Below, piece after piece: positions 1 through 6,423 of a stretch of 24,072 nt of DNA. Position 1 is the first letter of the stretch, and each line of letters starts with the position of its first letter. Source of the DNA: Geobacter sp. (GTDB lineage: Bacteria; Desulfobacterota; Desulfuromonadia; Geobacterales; Geobacteraceae); NCBI GenBank assembly GCA_003490025.1, contig DNJC01000075.1, positions 32,262 through 56,333 on the forward strand, given 5' to 3'. The position numbers and the translations under genes are program-made. The notes under the pieces are model-generated. The model was given only the letters and a program-made list of their open reading frames with translations, had not been told where the DNA came from and ran no database searches.

Positions 1-15
1 CCCCCCTCCGGGGGG
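1..15. repeat. GC-rich hairpin at window edge
   Basis: Six C, a TCC loop and six G form a perfect short stem. No T-run follows on either side, so I do not call it an intrinsic terminator. It lies downstream of the leftward cupin gene and is cut by the window edge, so its full extent is unknown. The remainder of 16-74 shows no gene. Confidence 0.35.
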
Positions 16-74
16 AGGAGCGGTTACTCATTGATAAGGGGCTGCCCAAGGCGACGTGGGGCGCTCTGTGGTTT

Positions 75-407
75 TTAGGCCCTGATCATGATCAGCAGCA
101 TCTTGAACCGCTTCGCCGCGCGCATCGAGTGGGGCCTGTTGGCCGGCATGATGATGATCTCGCCCGCGGTTACCGTCTGCACCGTCCCCTCTATGTTGAC
201 CTCCGCCTCGCCATCCAGTACCTGCACCAGCGCGTCATACGGCGCCGTATGCTCGCTCAACCCCTCTCCGACATCAAACGCGAATGCGGTGACGGTCCCG
301 ACCGGCTTGTCTATGACTGCCCTGCTCACCACCGCACCTTCCTGATACCCCGCCAGATTCGCCAGATTCAGTTTCTCTCCAAGTGCAACACCCTTTTTCT
401 GTGACAT
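75..407 (-). CDS. Small cupin-domain protein
   Basis: A 110-residue single-domain cupin. The middle shows the usual cupin pattern: a glycine-rich turn and His (GLSEHTAPYDALVQVL), then a second motif with a gly-turn and a late His (AGEIIIMPANRPHSMRA). Such proteins are small beta-barrels that often bind a metal through these His and Glu residues, but the substrate cannot be read from sequence. There is no signal peptide, so it is probably cytoplasmic. The start is supported by an AAGGAG ribosome site about 8 bases upstream. It is transcribed away from the metallo-hydrolase gene, so the two share the 408-511 promoter region. I am sure of the fold and not of the function. Confidence 0.85.
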   Translation of the reverse strand: MSQKKGVALGEKLNLANLAGYQEGAVVSRAVIDKPVGTVTAFAFDVGEGLSEHTAPYDALVQVLDGEAEVNIEGTVQTVTAGEIIIMPANRPHSMRAAKRFKMLLIMIRA

Positions 408-476
408 ATAGACCTCTCCTTGTCAGATAGCGCTCTTTGTTGATAGGAACTTTAACCCGTTCAGAGAGTCGTGCAA

Positions 477-504
477 TTGATGCAAGTCAATCTAATGGTA
501 AAAT
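477..504 (+). promoter_or_regulatory. FNR/CRP-type palindrome overlapping a candidate promoter
   Basis: ATTGAT-GCAA-GTCAAT (476-491) is a near-perfect palindrome of the FNR/CRP superfamily type (TTGAT-N4-ATCAA). TTGATG at 477-482 can also act as a -35 box, with TAAAAT at 499-504 as a -10 box after a 16-bp spacer. Transcription would then begin almost at the ATG at 512, giving a leaderless mRNA. This fits the absence of a ribosome site before that ATG. The operator could also serve the divergent cupin gene. The motif is seen directly; which regulator binds is inference. Confidence 0.45.
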
Positions 505-511
505 TCTGCGC

Positions 512-1591
512 ATGCCCAAACCATTCCGCTACCTGGAGCCGACGTTCTTCGCAGGGTTGTTCGACGACCCGCTGCTGCTGGTCCGGGTGCGCCCCACCGG
601 CCGCGCCATTCTCTTCGACTGCGGCAAGATCCACCACCTCGCCAAAAGGGTCTACACCTCCATCGATGCGATCTTCATCAGCCATGCCCACATGGACCAT
701 TTCATGGGGATGGACAGCGTCATCCGGCACAGCCACGCCTCCCCGCGCACCATCGACGTTTTCGGCCCCCCCGGCCTTTCCGGTCGAATGGCCAACAAAT
801 TCGCCTGTTACGACTGGAACCTCGCCGACACCTTCTGGGGGAACTTCAGGGTCAGCGAGGTGAATAACGACGGGAGCATAGCAAGCACCCTCTTCAGCGG
901 ACCGCAGGCCTTCGCCGCAACCCCGGAAGGCGAGCGTACGGGCGTCCTCTACGGCAACAGGCATCTGACAGTTACCGCCGTCCATTGCGAGCACAGGATC
1001 GCGGTGTTGGCGTACCGCGTAGATGAAGGCGCCGCGTTCGTCATCGACGATGCACGTATCGCCGATGAGGGAGTGAGGAAAGGAGAATGGCTGAAAACGA
1101 TGGAGAAGATGTTCCACAACGGCGCCATGGAAGGAAGCCCGATCCGCTACCCGTGGAGCAGAGGGGACATTGTAGAGGAGCGCGTGGAGCACGATGCCGC
1201 AGCACTCTACCGGCGCATCAGGAAACTTGAAAAGCCGGCCAGCATTGGGTATGTGACCGACATCGGTTTTTCAGAGGGAAACATGGAGAGCATTGCAGGG
1301 CTTTTGGAGGGAGTGAGCTTGCTTGTTTGCGAATGCGCCTTCCTGGCATCGGAGCGGAAGAAGGCGCAGCTCTCCCGCCATCTCTGCAGCACCGAATTCA
1401 ACATGATGCTGGATCGGTTGCGGCCGAGTTACGTGTTGCCGATGCACTTTTCCAAGACCTACCAGAGGGGGAGCGAGCCGTTGTACCGGCAGATCGAGCC
1501 GCCGTCGGGGGTGACCGTCTTGAAGATCCCCGACCGTCTCACCCCCCGTCCCATAATGGAGAGCGAAGTTCCGAAACCGGAGGAACTTTAG
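512..1591 (+). CDS. Metallo-beta-lactamase-fold hydrolase, RNase Z-like
   Basis: A 359-residue protein with the zinc-binding signature SHAHMDHF at residues 57-64 (His58, His60, Asp62, His63), the hallmark of metallo-beta-lactamase-fold hydrolases. The strand before it (RAILFDCGKIHHL) and the C-terminal LPMHFSKTY, with a late His, match the RNase Z-like branch, which includes tRNA 3' processing enzymes and uncharacterised relatives. The spacing and extra middle segment differ from canonical RNase Z, so I do not name it rnz. The frame opens at a TTG at 437, but family similarity begins at MPKPFRYLEP, so I use the ATG at 512 although no ribosome site precedes it. It is cytoplasmic and appears to be a single-gene unit. 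Confidence 0.8.
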   Translation: MPKPFRYLEPTFFAGLFDDPLLLVRVRPTGRAILFDCGKIHHLAKRVYTSIDAIFISHAHMDHFMGMDSVIRHSHASPRTIDVFGPPGLSGRMANKFACYDWNLADTFWGNFRVSEVNNDGSIASTLFSGPQAFAATPEGERTGVLYGNRHLTVTAVHCEHRIAVLAYRVDEGAAFVIDDARIADEGVRKGEWLKTMEKMFHNGAMEGSPIRYPWSRGDIVEERVEHDAAALYRRIRKLEKPASIGYVTDIGFSEGNMESIAGLLEGVSLLVCECAFLASERKKAQLSRHLCSTEFNMMLDRLRPSYVLPMHFSKTYQRGSEPLYRQIEPPSGVTVLKIPDRLTPRPIMESEVPKPEEL

Positions 1592-1592
1592 C

Positions 1593-1812
1593 TCACGCAA
1601 AGCCGCAAAGGCGCAAAGAAAGGCAAAAAAACCAACCATTCGCCACTGAGAAAATCTGAGGACAAAAAACTAAAATCTCGAGGGGAAAAACCAAACATCT
1701 TGTTTCTCTATCTCTTGAAGGTTTTGAAGTCTCAGATTTTTCTCAGAAGTTCTCTGTGGCCAATGGTTCTGGGGGATGCGGTTCTCTTTGCGTCTTTGCG
1801 CCTTTGCGTGAC
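1593..1812. repeat. Long imperfect inverted-repeat element
   Basis: The left arm (1593-1660) reads CACGCAAAGCCGCAAAGG, then an ACCATTCGCCACTGAGAA segment. The right arm (1731-1812) is its approximate reverse complement: TCTCTGTGGCCAATGGTT, then TTTGCGTCTTTGCGCC and TTTGCGTGA. The GCAAAG/CTTTGCG unit is itself tandemly repeated. Repeats with this wording are scattered through intergenic DNA of many environmental bacteria. The arms surround about 70 bp of AT-richer DNA. There is no transposase inside, so it is a non-autonomous or structural repeat. It fills the gap between the metallo-hydrolase gene and yciH. Confidence 0.7.
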
Positions 1813-1843
1813 ACGCAGTGGCTTTTCTGCTAAAAAGGCAGCT

Positions 1844-2209
1844 ATGAAAAAGTCCACCTCCAGCGACGCCCCGGTAGTCTACACCTCCGAATTCGGCCGC
1901 ATGTGCCCCGGCTGCGGCAAGCCCGCCAAAGACTGCATCTGCCGCAAGAACTCGGCGGCCCCCGCCGGTGACGGCGCGGTGCGCCTGAGACGCGAAACGA
2001 AAGGGCGGGGCGGCAAGACCGTCATCGTCATCACCGGTGTTCCCGTCGACGCCGCGGCTCTGACGATCCTGGCAGGGGAATTGAAGAAGCGTTGCGGCTG
2101 CGGTGGGACAGCAAAAGACGGCGTGATCGAGATACAAGGCGACCACGCCGACGTGCTGCTGGCTGAACTGACCAAGCGGGGCTACAAGGCGAAGCGCGCC
2201 GGAGGGTAG
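1844..2209 (+). CDS. yciH: SUI1/eIF1-like translation factor YciH
   Basis: A 121-residue protein with the SUI1 fold in its second half: GGKTVIVITGVPVD, then LKKRCGCGGTAKDGVIEIQGDH, then LTKRGYKAK. This matches bacterial YciH, a homologue of eukaryotic eIF1 that can bias initiation-complex fidelity on the 30S subunit. The N-terminal part has a Cys cluster (CPGCGKPAKDCIC) that could bind zinc and is common in this family. The frame is open upstream to a TTG at 1700, but that part is translated repeat DNA. The ATG at 1844 matches the start of the family, though its ribosome site (AAGGC) is weak. It is convergent with the S4-domain gene 6 bp away. Confidence 0.88.
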   Translation: MKKSTSSDAPVVYTSEFGRMCPGCGKPAKDCICRKNSAAPAGDGAVRLRRETKGRGGKTVIVITGVPVDAAALTILAGELKKRCGCGGTAKDGVIEIQGDHADVLLAELTKRGYKAKRAGG

Positions 2210-2215
2210 TCCCGC

Positions 2216-2413
2216 CTACTCCACCAGGAACTCATTCCCGCCCACTTCCACTGCATCGCCGGGACGCAGTTTCCTGCCGCGGCGCAACTCCACCTCGCCG
2301 TTCACCGAAACCATCCCCTCGGAGATGATGATCTTTGCCTCTCCACCCGAGCAGACCGCATTGACGGCCTTCAGGAAACTGTCCAGCTTGATAAATTCCG
2401 TATCAATCTTCAC
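2216..2413 (-). CDS. Small S4-domain RNA-binding protein, YbcJ-like
   Basis: A 65-residue protein that is nearly all S4 RNA-binding domain: TEFIKLDSFLKAVNAVCSGG, then SVNGEVELRRGRKLRPGD. Free-standing S4 proteins of this length form the YbcJ group and bind structured RNA, probably on the ribosome. The frame also contains an ATG at 2446, but the GTG at 2413 has a GGAGG just 4 bases upstream and gives the usual family N-terminus (MKIDTEFIKLD). The extra MRREIFGCGGC segment is probably untranslated. It is divergent from efpL and convergent with yciH. Substrate RNA unknown. Confidence 0.8.
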   Translation of the reverse strand: MKIDTEFIKLDSFLKAVNAVCSGGEAKIIISEGMVSVNGEVELRRGRKLRPGDAVEVGGNEFLVE

Positions 2414-2452
2414 ACATCCTCCACATCCAAAAATCTCGCGCCTCATGGCGGG

Positions 2453-2481
2453 TTGAACTTATCACAGAATTCTGCTAAAAA
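2453..2481 (+). promoter_or_regulatory. Candidate sigma-70 promoter of efpL
   Basis: TTGAAC (2453-2458), a 17-bp spacer and TAAAAA (2476-2481) lie 28 bases ahead of the efpL ATG, in the divergent gap with the S4-domain gene. The -35 and spacing are good; the -10 matches four of six positions. Confidence 0.45.
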
Positions 2482-2508
2482 GGGACATTTCGCAAAGGAG
2501 AACCGTGC

Positions 2509-3072
2509 ATGTACACAACCAACGATTTCAAAAAAGGGCTCGTCATCCAGTTGGACGGCGCACCCTGCGTGCTAGTAGACGTAAGCTTCCAGTCCCCGTC
2601 CGCCCGTGGCGCCAACACCATGGTGAAGACCAAGTACCGCAACCTCATCACCGCCCAGGTGCTTGAGAAGACCTTCCGTTCCGGTGACAAGGTAGACGAA
2701 GCCGACTTCGAGCGTCACAAGGGTCAGTTCCTCTATGCCGACGGCGGCCGCGGCATCTTCATGGACCTGGAGACCTACGAGCAGTTCGAGATGGAAGAAG
2801 ACAACTTCGAAGCCATCGCCCCGTTCCTGCTGGACGGCACCGAAGTGCAACTCGGCATCTTCCAGGAGCGCATGGTGAACGTCGACCTCCCCATGGTCGT
2901 CGAGCTGACAGTAACCGAGACCGCTCCCGCCATGAAGAACGCCACCGCCACCGCCCAGACCAAGGAAGCAGTGCTGGAGACCGGTCTGCGACTGCAGGTG
3001 CCGCCGTACCTGGAGAGCGGTGAAAAGATCAAAGTAGACACCCGCGACGGCCGCTTCATCTCCCGCGCGTAG
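2509..3072 (+). CDS. efpL: EF-P paralogue of the EfpL/YeiP type
   Basis: A 187-residue three-domain elongation factor P relative. EF-P proteins enter the ribosomal E site and relieve stalling at polyproline. The tip of the domain I loop reads FQSPSARGANTM with Arg33 at the position where canonical EF-P carries the modified Lys34. This SPSARG signature matches E. coli YeiP, now called EfpL, and not canonical EF-P. The OB domains end with TGLRLQVPPYLESGEKIKVDTRDGRFISRA, the standard EF-P C-terminus. The start has an AAAGGAG site 9-10 bases upstream. A second, canonical EF-P would be expected elsewhere in the genome. The neighbours yciH, S4 protein and tRNA-Phe make this a translation-related stretch. 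Confidence 0.88.
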   Translation: MYTTNDFKKGLVIQLDGAPCVLVDVSFQSPSARGANTMVKTKYRNLITAQVLEKTFRSGDKVDEADFERHKGQFLYADGGRGIFMDLETYEQFEMEEDNFEAIAPFLLDGTEVQLGIFQERMVNVDLPMVVELTVTETAPAMKNATATAQTKEAVLETGLRLQVPPYLESGEKIKVDTRDGRFISRA

Positions 3073-3092
3073 TCCTGGCTTAGGAAAAGCTT

Positions 3093-3128
3093 CCCTCACC
3101 CTGTCCCTCTCCCGAAGGGCGAGGGGAC
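3093..3128. repeat. GC-rich intergenic palindrome
   Basis: GTCCCTCTCCC-GAA-GGGCGAGGGGAC folds into a strong stem with one bulge. It is preceded by CCCTCACCCT, the wording of a palindrome family common between genes in GC-rich environmental bacteria. It lies just past the efpL stop with no T-run, so it may protect or end that transcript, but it is not a classical terminator. Confidence 0.5.
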
Positions 3129-3208
3129 GCGGGGGCAATGGCTGTGACTAAAGGGAAAGCAGTTAGGGTGATGTAACACTTTTTGTACTACCTGATAGCA
3201 CAAAAGGG

Positions 3209-3237
3209 TTGACACAATCCGCGAATCACAGTATAAA
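3209..3237 (+). promoter_or_regulatory. Sigma-70 promoter of tRNA-Phe
   Basis: Perfect TTGACA (3209-3214), a 17-bp spacer and TATAAA (3232-3237) place the start of transcription a few bases before the tRNA at 3249. This is the closest match to consensus in the window. Confidence 0.85.
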
Positions 3238-3248
3238 GTTGGTCTCTT

Positions 3249-3324
3249 GCCCAGATAGCTCAGTCGGTAGAGCAGAGGATTGAAAATCCTCGTGTCGGCG
3301 GTTCGATTCCGTCTCTGGGCACCA
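3249..3324 (+). tRNA. tRNA-Phe (anticodon GAA)
   Basis: A 76-base cloverleaf. The acceptor GCCCAGA (3249-3255) pairs with TCTGGGC (3314-3320) and CCA is encoded (3322-3324). The D-loop AGCTCAGTCGGTAGAGC, the anticodon arm GAGGATT-GAA-AATCCTC and the T-arm GGCGGTTCGATTCCGTC are all intact. The anticodon GAA gives phenylalanine. Confidence 0.97.
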
Positions 3325-3332
3325 TAAAAATC

Positions 3333-3367
3333 AAGGGGTTAGTCGCATGCGGCTAGCCCCTTTTTTT
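3333..3367 (+). terminator. Intrinsic terminator of tRNA-Phe
   Basis: The stem GGGGTTAGTCGC-AT-GCGGCTAGCCCC, with G-T wobble pairs, is followed directly by seven T. Confidence 0.85.
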
Positions 3368-3579
3368 GTTGCGCGTGGCCTCTCCCGTGGCCTCTATGCA
3401 ACCGCGTCTCCAGGAAACGAGTCGGCTGCAGGGCAGCTACCGTTCCAGCTCCAACTGCGGCGTGGCTTTCGATCACCAGACGCAGCCCTTCGGGCTGCAT
3501 CCGAGTGGAATTCGTGTAAACACAGGCACTTGCGCGGCACCAGAGTCGGGAAAAAGACCGATAACGGGCTGTTTTCATT
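3368..3579. other. Non-coding stretch beyond tRNA-Phe
   Basis: No frame here looks like a gene on either strand. It holds two copies of GTGGCCTCT (3375-3383 and 3387-3395, 12 bp apart) and a perfect hairpin GCAGCCC-TTC-GGGCTGC (3482-3498) without a T-run. A position just past a tRNA gene is typical of old integration sites, but I find no integrase remnant and no second copy of the tRNA 3' end. Confidence 0.4.
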
Positions 3580-3598
3580 GCGGTACCGCTGGTACCGC
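3580..3598. promoter_or_regulatory. Perfect inverted repeat, candidate operator
   Basis: GCGGTACC-GCT-GGTACCGC is an 8-bp perfect inverted repeat ending 17 bases before the ATG of the ribbon-helix-helix-like gene and just upstream of its AAGGAGA site. Proteins of that class often repress their own genes from such repeats. The link is inference. Confidence 0.4.
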
Positions 3599-3615
3599 GT
3601 GCAAAGGAGACGGGT

Positions 3616-4059
3616 ATGGAGCAAAAAACGCACCTGCCGGCCCGTCTGGAGCCGGAGCTGTTGGAGAGGCTGAGAAGCGCTGCGGCCTCCCTTAACGCTC
3701 CTATTCCGGAGACCATCTCGCTCGCCCTCGACGCCCTGGATAAGGAGGAATACCTGACCGAACGGCTGGAAAACAAAAACCGGCAAGTGTCTCACGGTCC
3801 CCCGCCGACGCTTTGGTGTGACAAGCTATTTCCTCAGGAGCGGGATACTCTCCCTCTGGTTTTCTCGGACTACCCCGGATCGGCTATTGTGGCGTGCCTG
3901 ATGTCCTTGCCGTGGACCATGAAGATAACCATTTCGGCAATGTTGGTAGCGTGGTCGGCGATTCGTTCGAGGAAATTCGATATGGAGGTTATGCTCATGG
4001 CTCGCTCCACCGTTGCCGGATCCTCCATCATGAAGGTAAGCAACTCCCTCTGCAACTGA
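3616..4059 (+). CDS. Ribbon-helix-helix-like small protein with read-through tail
   Basis: The first 50 or so residues (THLPARLEPELLERLRSAAA, then the following helix) look like a CopG/Arc ribbon-helix-helix DNA-binding unit: a short basic strand, then two amphipathic helices. An AAGGAGA site 6 bases upstream fixes the start. From about residue 85 the frame is antisense to the end of phoU and its composition no longer looks coding-selected (SLPWTMKITISAMLVAWSAI and so on). The frame overlaps phoU by 190 bp, which is unusual. The likeliest reading is a small gene whose original 3' end was lost by frameshift or deletion. A real long tail is less likely. The target and partner are unknown; no toxin gene follows. 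Confidence 0.5.
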   Translation: MEQKTHLPARLEPELLERLRSAAASLNAPIPETISLALDALDKEEYLTERLENKNRQVSHGPPPTLWCDKLFPQERDTLPLVFSDYPGSAIVACLMSLPWTMKITISAMLVAWSAIRSRKFDMEVMLMARSTVAGSSIMKVSNSLCN

Positions 4060-4553
4060 TCGTTCAGCTCATCAACCACCCTGTCATCCCGGCAGATCTG
4101 GTGCGCGGTGGATGCATCGCCGCTTACGAACGCATCGAGCGCCAGCTTGACGGCACGGTTTGCCGCCTCACCCATCCTGGGAAGGTCGATGTAGGGCTTC
4201 AACTGCGGTACGAGGTTCAACGCCAGAGCTTCCCGGGCAATGTTGACGCACTGGTCTCCGATCCGCTCCAGGTCGATCACGATTTTCATGGCAAGGGTGA
4301 CGAACCGGAGGTCCCTCGCCGCCGGCTGGCGCAGTGCCAGGAGATGGAAGCACTTCTGGTCGATCTCCACCTCCATACGGTTGATCTCCGCATCGAGGGC
4401 GATAGTCCGGCCGGCGAGGTCGGAATCCCGCTCCACCACCGATTTCATCGAGGTGGCGATCATCAGCTCGACTTTCCCACCCATCTCCAGAAGCCTCAAT
4501 CGTAGTTCACTCAGTTCGGCATGGAACTGGCTGCTCATATGCTCCTTCCCCAT
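3870..4553 (-). CDS. phoU: Phosphate signalling protein PhoU (copy 1, phoBR-linked)
   Basis: A 227-residue all-helical protein with both PhoU metal-binding repeats: DLERIGDQCVNIA in the middle and FLERIADHATNIAEMVIF near the C-terminus. PhoU links the Pst transporter to PhoR so that PhoB is kept off when phosphate is plentiful. The ATG at 4553 has GAGG 6 bases upstream and gives MGKEHMSSQF, which lines up with MEREHFSKQF of the second copy. The frame is open upstream to 4616 without support. It is the third gene of phoB-phoR-phoU, 118 bp past phoR. It aligns end to end without gaps with the PhoU at 11435-12106. Confidence 0.93.
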   Translation of the reverse strand: MGKEHMSSQFHAELSELRLRLLEMGGKVELMIATSMKSVVERDSDLAGRTIALDAEINRMEVEIDQKCFHLLALRQPAARDLRFVTLAMKIVIDLERIGDQCVNIAREALALNLVPQLKPYIDLPRMGEAANRAVKLALDAFVSGDASTAHQICRDDRVVDELNDQLQRELLTFMMEDPATVERAMSITSISNFLERIADHATNIAEMVIFMVHGKDIRHATIADPG

Positions 4554-4671
4554 CAAGTACCTCGTTTGTCTTAGTAGGCTGTGCTTGCCACCCCTCGTGC
4601 CATCTCTAGTATCCACAAGGAATGTGTAGGGCTTGTGCCATCCGCTGCAAGATCGCGTGAAATTGTACGCC

Positions 4672-6423
4672 TCAAGCTTTTTTCAAGGTAACGAAGAAGG
4701 TGGATCCTTGGCCGGAACTCTCGACGGATACGGTGCCGCCCAGCAGTTGGACGATGTGCTTCACGATGGAAAGCCCGAGACCGGTCCCCCCTTCCTCGCG
4801 GCTGCGGGCCGTGTCCACCCGGTAAAACCGCTCGAAGATGCGCGGCAGGTCGCGCGCCGGAATGCCGATGCCGGTGTCTTTGACCGCGACCGTCACCCGG
4901 TCCCCCTCCGCAGAGGCGGAAAAGGTGATGGAGCCGCCCGCCGCCGTGTACTTCACCGCGTTGTCCACCAGGTTGACCAGGACCTGCTCCAGGCGCCCCG
5001 GGTCGCCCAGAACTGCGGGCGCTCTGCTCAGCCCGGAGATGTCGACGCTGATACCGCGCTCCCGGATCTTCTGCTCCAAAAGGGCCACAACGTGTTCTGC
5101 CATGTCGTGCAGGGATACGCTTCTGGATTCCAGCGCAATGGTGCCTGACTCGAGCTGCGACAGGGTCAGCAGATCGCCGATGAGCGAGGCCAGCCGGTCG
5201 GCATGGGAATACACGATGTTGACAAATCGTGCCGCCTGTTCCGGGTTCTCCAGCGCACCGCCCAGAAGCGTTTCAGCATACCCCTTGATGATGGTGACCG
5301 GCGTACGCAGCTCGTGCGATACGTTGGCGACGAAATCCCTGCGAATCTTCTCCAATTGCCTGATGTCCGATATGTCATGGAAAACGGCGACCACCCCGCT
5401 CAGCGCCCCGTTCTCAAGCAACGGCACCCAGTGGGTCAGTACGGTTTTCTCCTTCGGCGTATGGAGTTGCAATTCCTCGACACGTTCCTGGCCCGACCCG
5501 ATCACCCCCCTGAACGAATCTTGCAGCCCCGGGTGCCGGGAAATGTCGATCAGTTGTTTCCCTTCCACATCGTCGTGCAGGGCGAACAGATCTCTGAACG
5601 CGGGGTTCACCAGCGTGATCACGCCCTGCGGGTCCGCCACCATGATCCCCTCTCCCATGCCGTGCAGTATGGTGTCCAGGCGGTTCTTCTCGGCGGCGAG
5701 ACGCTCCAGTTGCTCCTCTGTCTTTTGAGCCATGTTGTTGAAAACGCGGGCCAGTTCACCCACCTCGGAGCCGCTTGCCACCGGGAGACGTGTTCCGATC
5801 TCGCCTTTGTCGATTTTTGCCGCCATGGCGGCTACCGTGTGCAGGGATTTGGTACTTACCGAGGCAAGGAGAGAACTGAAAAATACGACGGTGGCGCCCG
5901 CCAGAAAAAGCGACCATATAAGGACGGCATTGAACTGGTCTTTGGCCTCCTTGATGGAGGAGAGCGACAAAGCCACGCGCAGCACGGCGTCCTGGCCTGC
6001 TGCCGTCTTGAAGGGGAGTGCAGCATACAGCATATCCCTGTGCACAGTTTCCGAATAGCGGATGGAAGAGCCGTTTCCCTTGGCCATGGCATCTCGGATC
6101 TCGGGGCGGTCGAGATGATTATCCAGTTCCGCAAGCTTCTTTGCGGGAACCTCGGAATCTCCCATAACGTCGCCGTTCCAGGCGATGACAGTTACTCGTT
6201 GCTTCAACTCCCGCCCTAGGGTTTCAACCAGGGCAGGAGCATCCCGGCGCAGGTCGCGGATTTCCCGCGCGGCTACGATTCTGGCCACGCCCGCTTCCTG
6301 TAACAGGTGCTGAGCCATTTCCGTCGTCTGGTACCGTTTCAGCAGGTGACCGACATAGCCGTAGATCACGGCGCCCAGCAGCAAGACGATCATCAGTTGG
6401 ATAGCGATGACCTTCGACCTCAT
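4672..6423 (-). CDS. phoR: Phosphate sensor histidine kinase PhoR
   Basis: A 583-residue membrane sensor kinase. A first membrane helix (about 5-28) and a second (about 164-188) bracket a periplasmic domain of roughly 135 residues. Then come HAMP (about 190-240), a PAS domain (about 245-355), HisKA with His370 in ANVSHELRTP, and the ATPase domain with the N box LVDNAVKYT, DTGIGIP (516-522) and GTGLGLSI (546-553). The ATG at 6423 has GGAGGAG just upstream and overlaps the phoB stop as ATGA, so the two are translationally coupled. A periplasmic domain this large is typical of delta-proteobacterial and Gram-positive PhoR and larger than that of E. coli. Neighbours confirm the Pho role. Confidence 0.93.
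   Translation of the reverse strand: MRSKVIAIQLMIVLLLGAVIYGYVGHLLKRYQTTEMAQHLLQEAGVARIVAAREIRDLRRDAPALVETLGRELKQRVTVIAWNGDVMGDSEVPAKKLAELDNHLDRPEIRDAMAKGNGSSIRYSETVHRDMLYAALPFKTAAGQDAVLRVALSLSSIKEAKDQFNAVLIWSLFLAGATVVFFSSLLASVSTKSLHTVAAMAAKIDKGEIGTRLPVASGSEVGELARVFNNMAQKTEEQLERLAAEKNRLDTILHGMGEGIMVADPQGVITLVNPAFRDLFALHDDVEGKQLIDISRHPGLQDSFRGVIGSGQERVEELQLHTPKEKTVLTHWVPLLENGALSGVVAVFHDISDIRQLEKIRRDFVANVSHELRTPVTIIKGYAETLLGGALENPEQAARFVNIVYSHADRLASLIGDLLTLSQLESGTIALESRSVSLHDMAEHVVALLEQKIRERGISVDISGLSRAPAVLGDPGRLEQVLVNLVDNAVKYTAAGGSITFSASAEGDRVTVAVKDTGIGIPARDLPRIFERFYRVDTARSREEGGTGLGLSIVKHIVQLLGGTVSVESSGQGSTFFVTLKKA

Noticed and set aside
461..1192. Open frame antisense to the metallo-hydrolase gene
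   Set aside because: The sense strand has clear metal-binding motifs; the antisense peptide has none.
3368..3600. Possible integrase remnant beside tRNA-Phe
   Set aside because: Both strands were read in all frames and no tyrosine-recombinase motif or repeated tRNA end was found.
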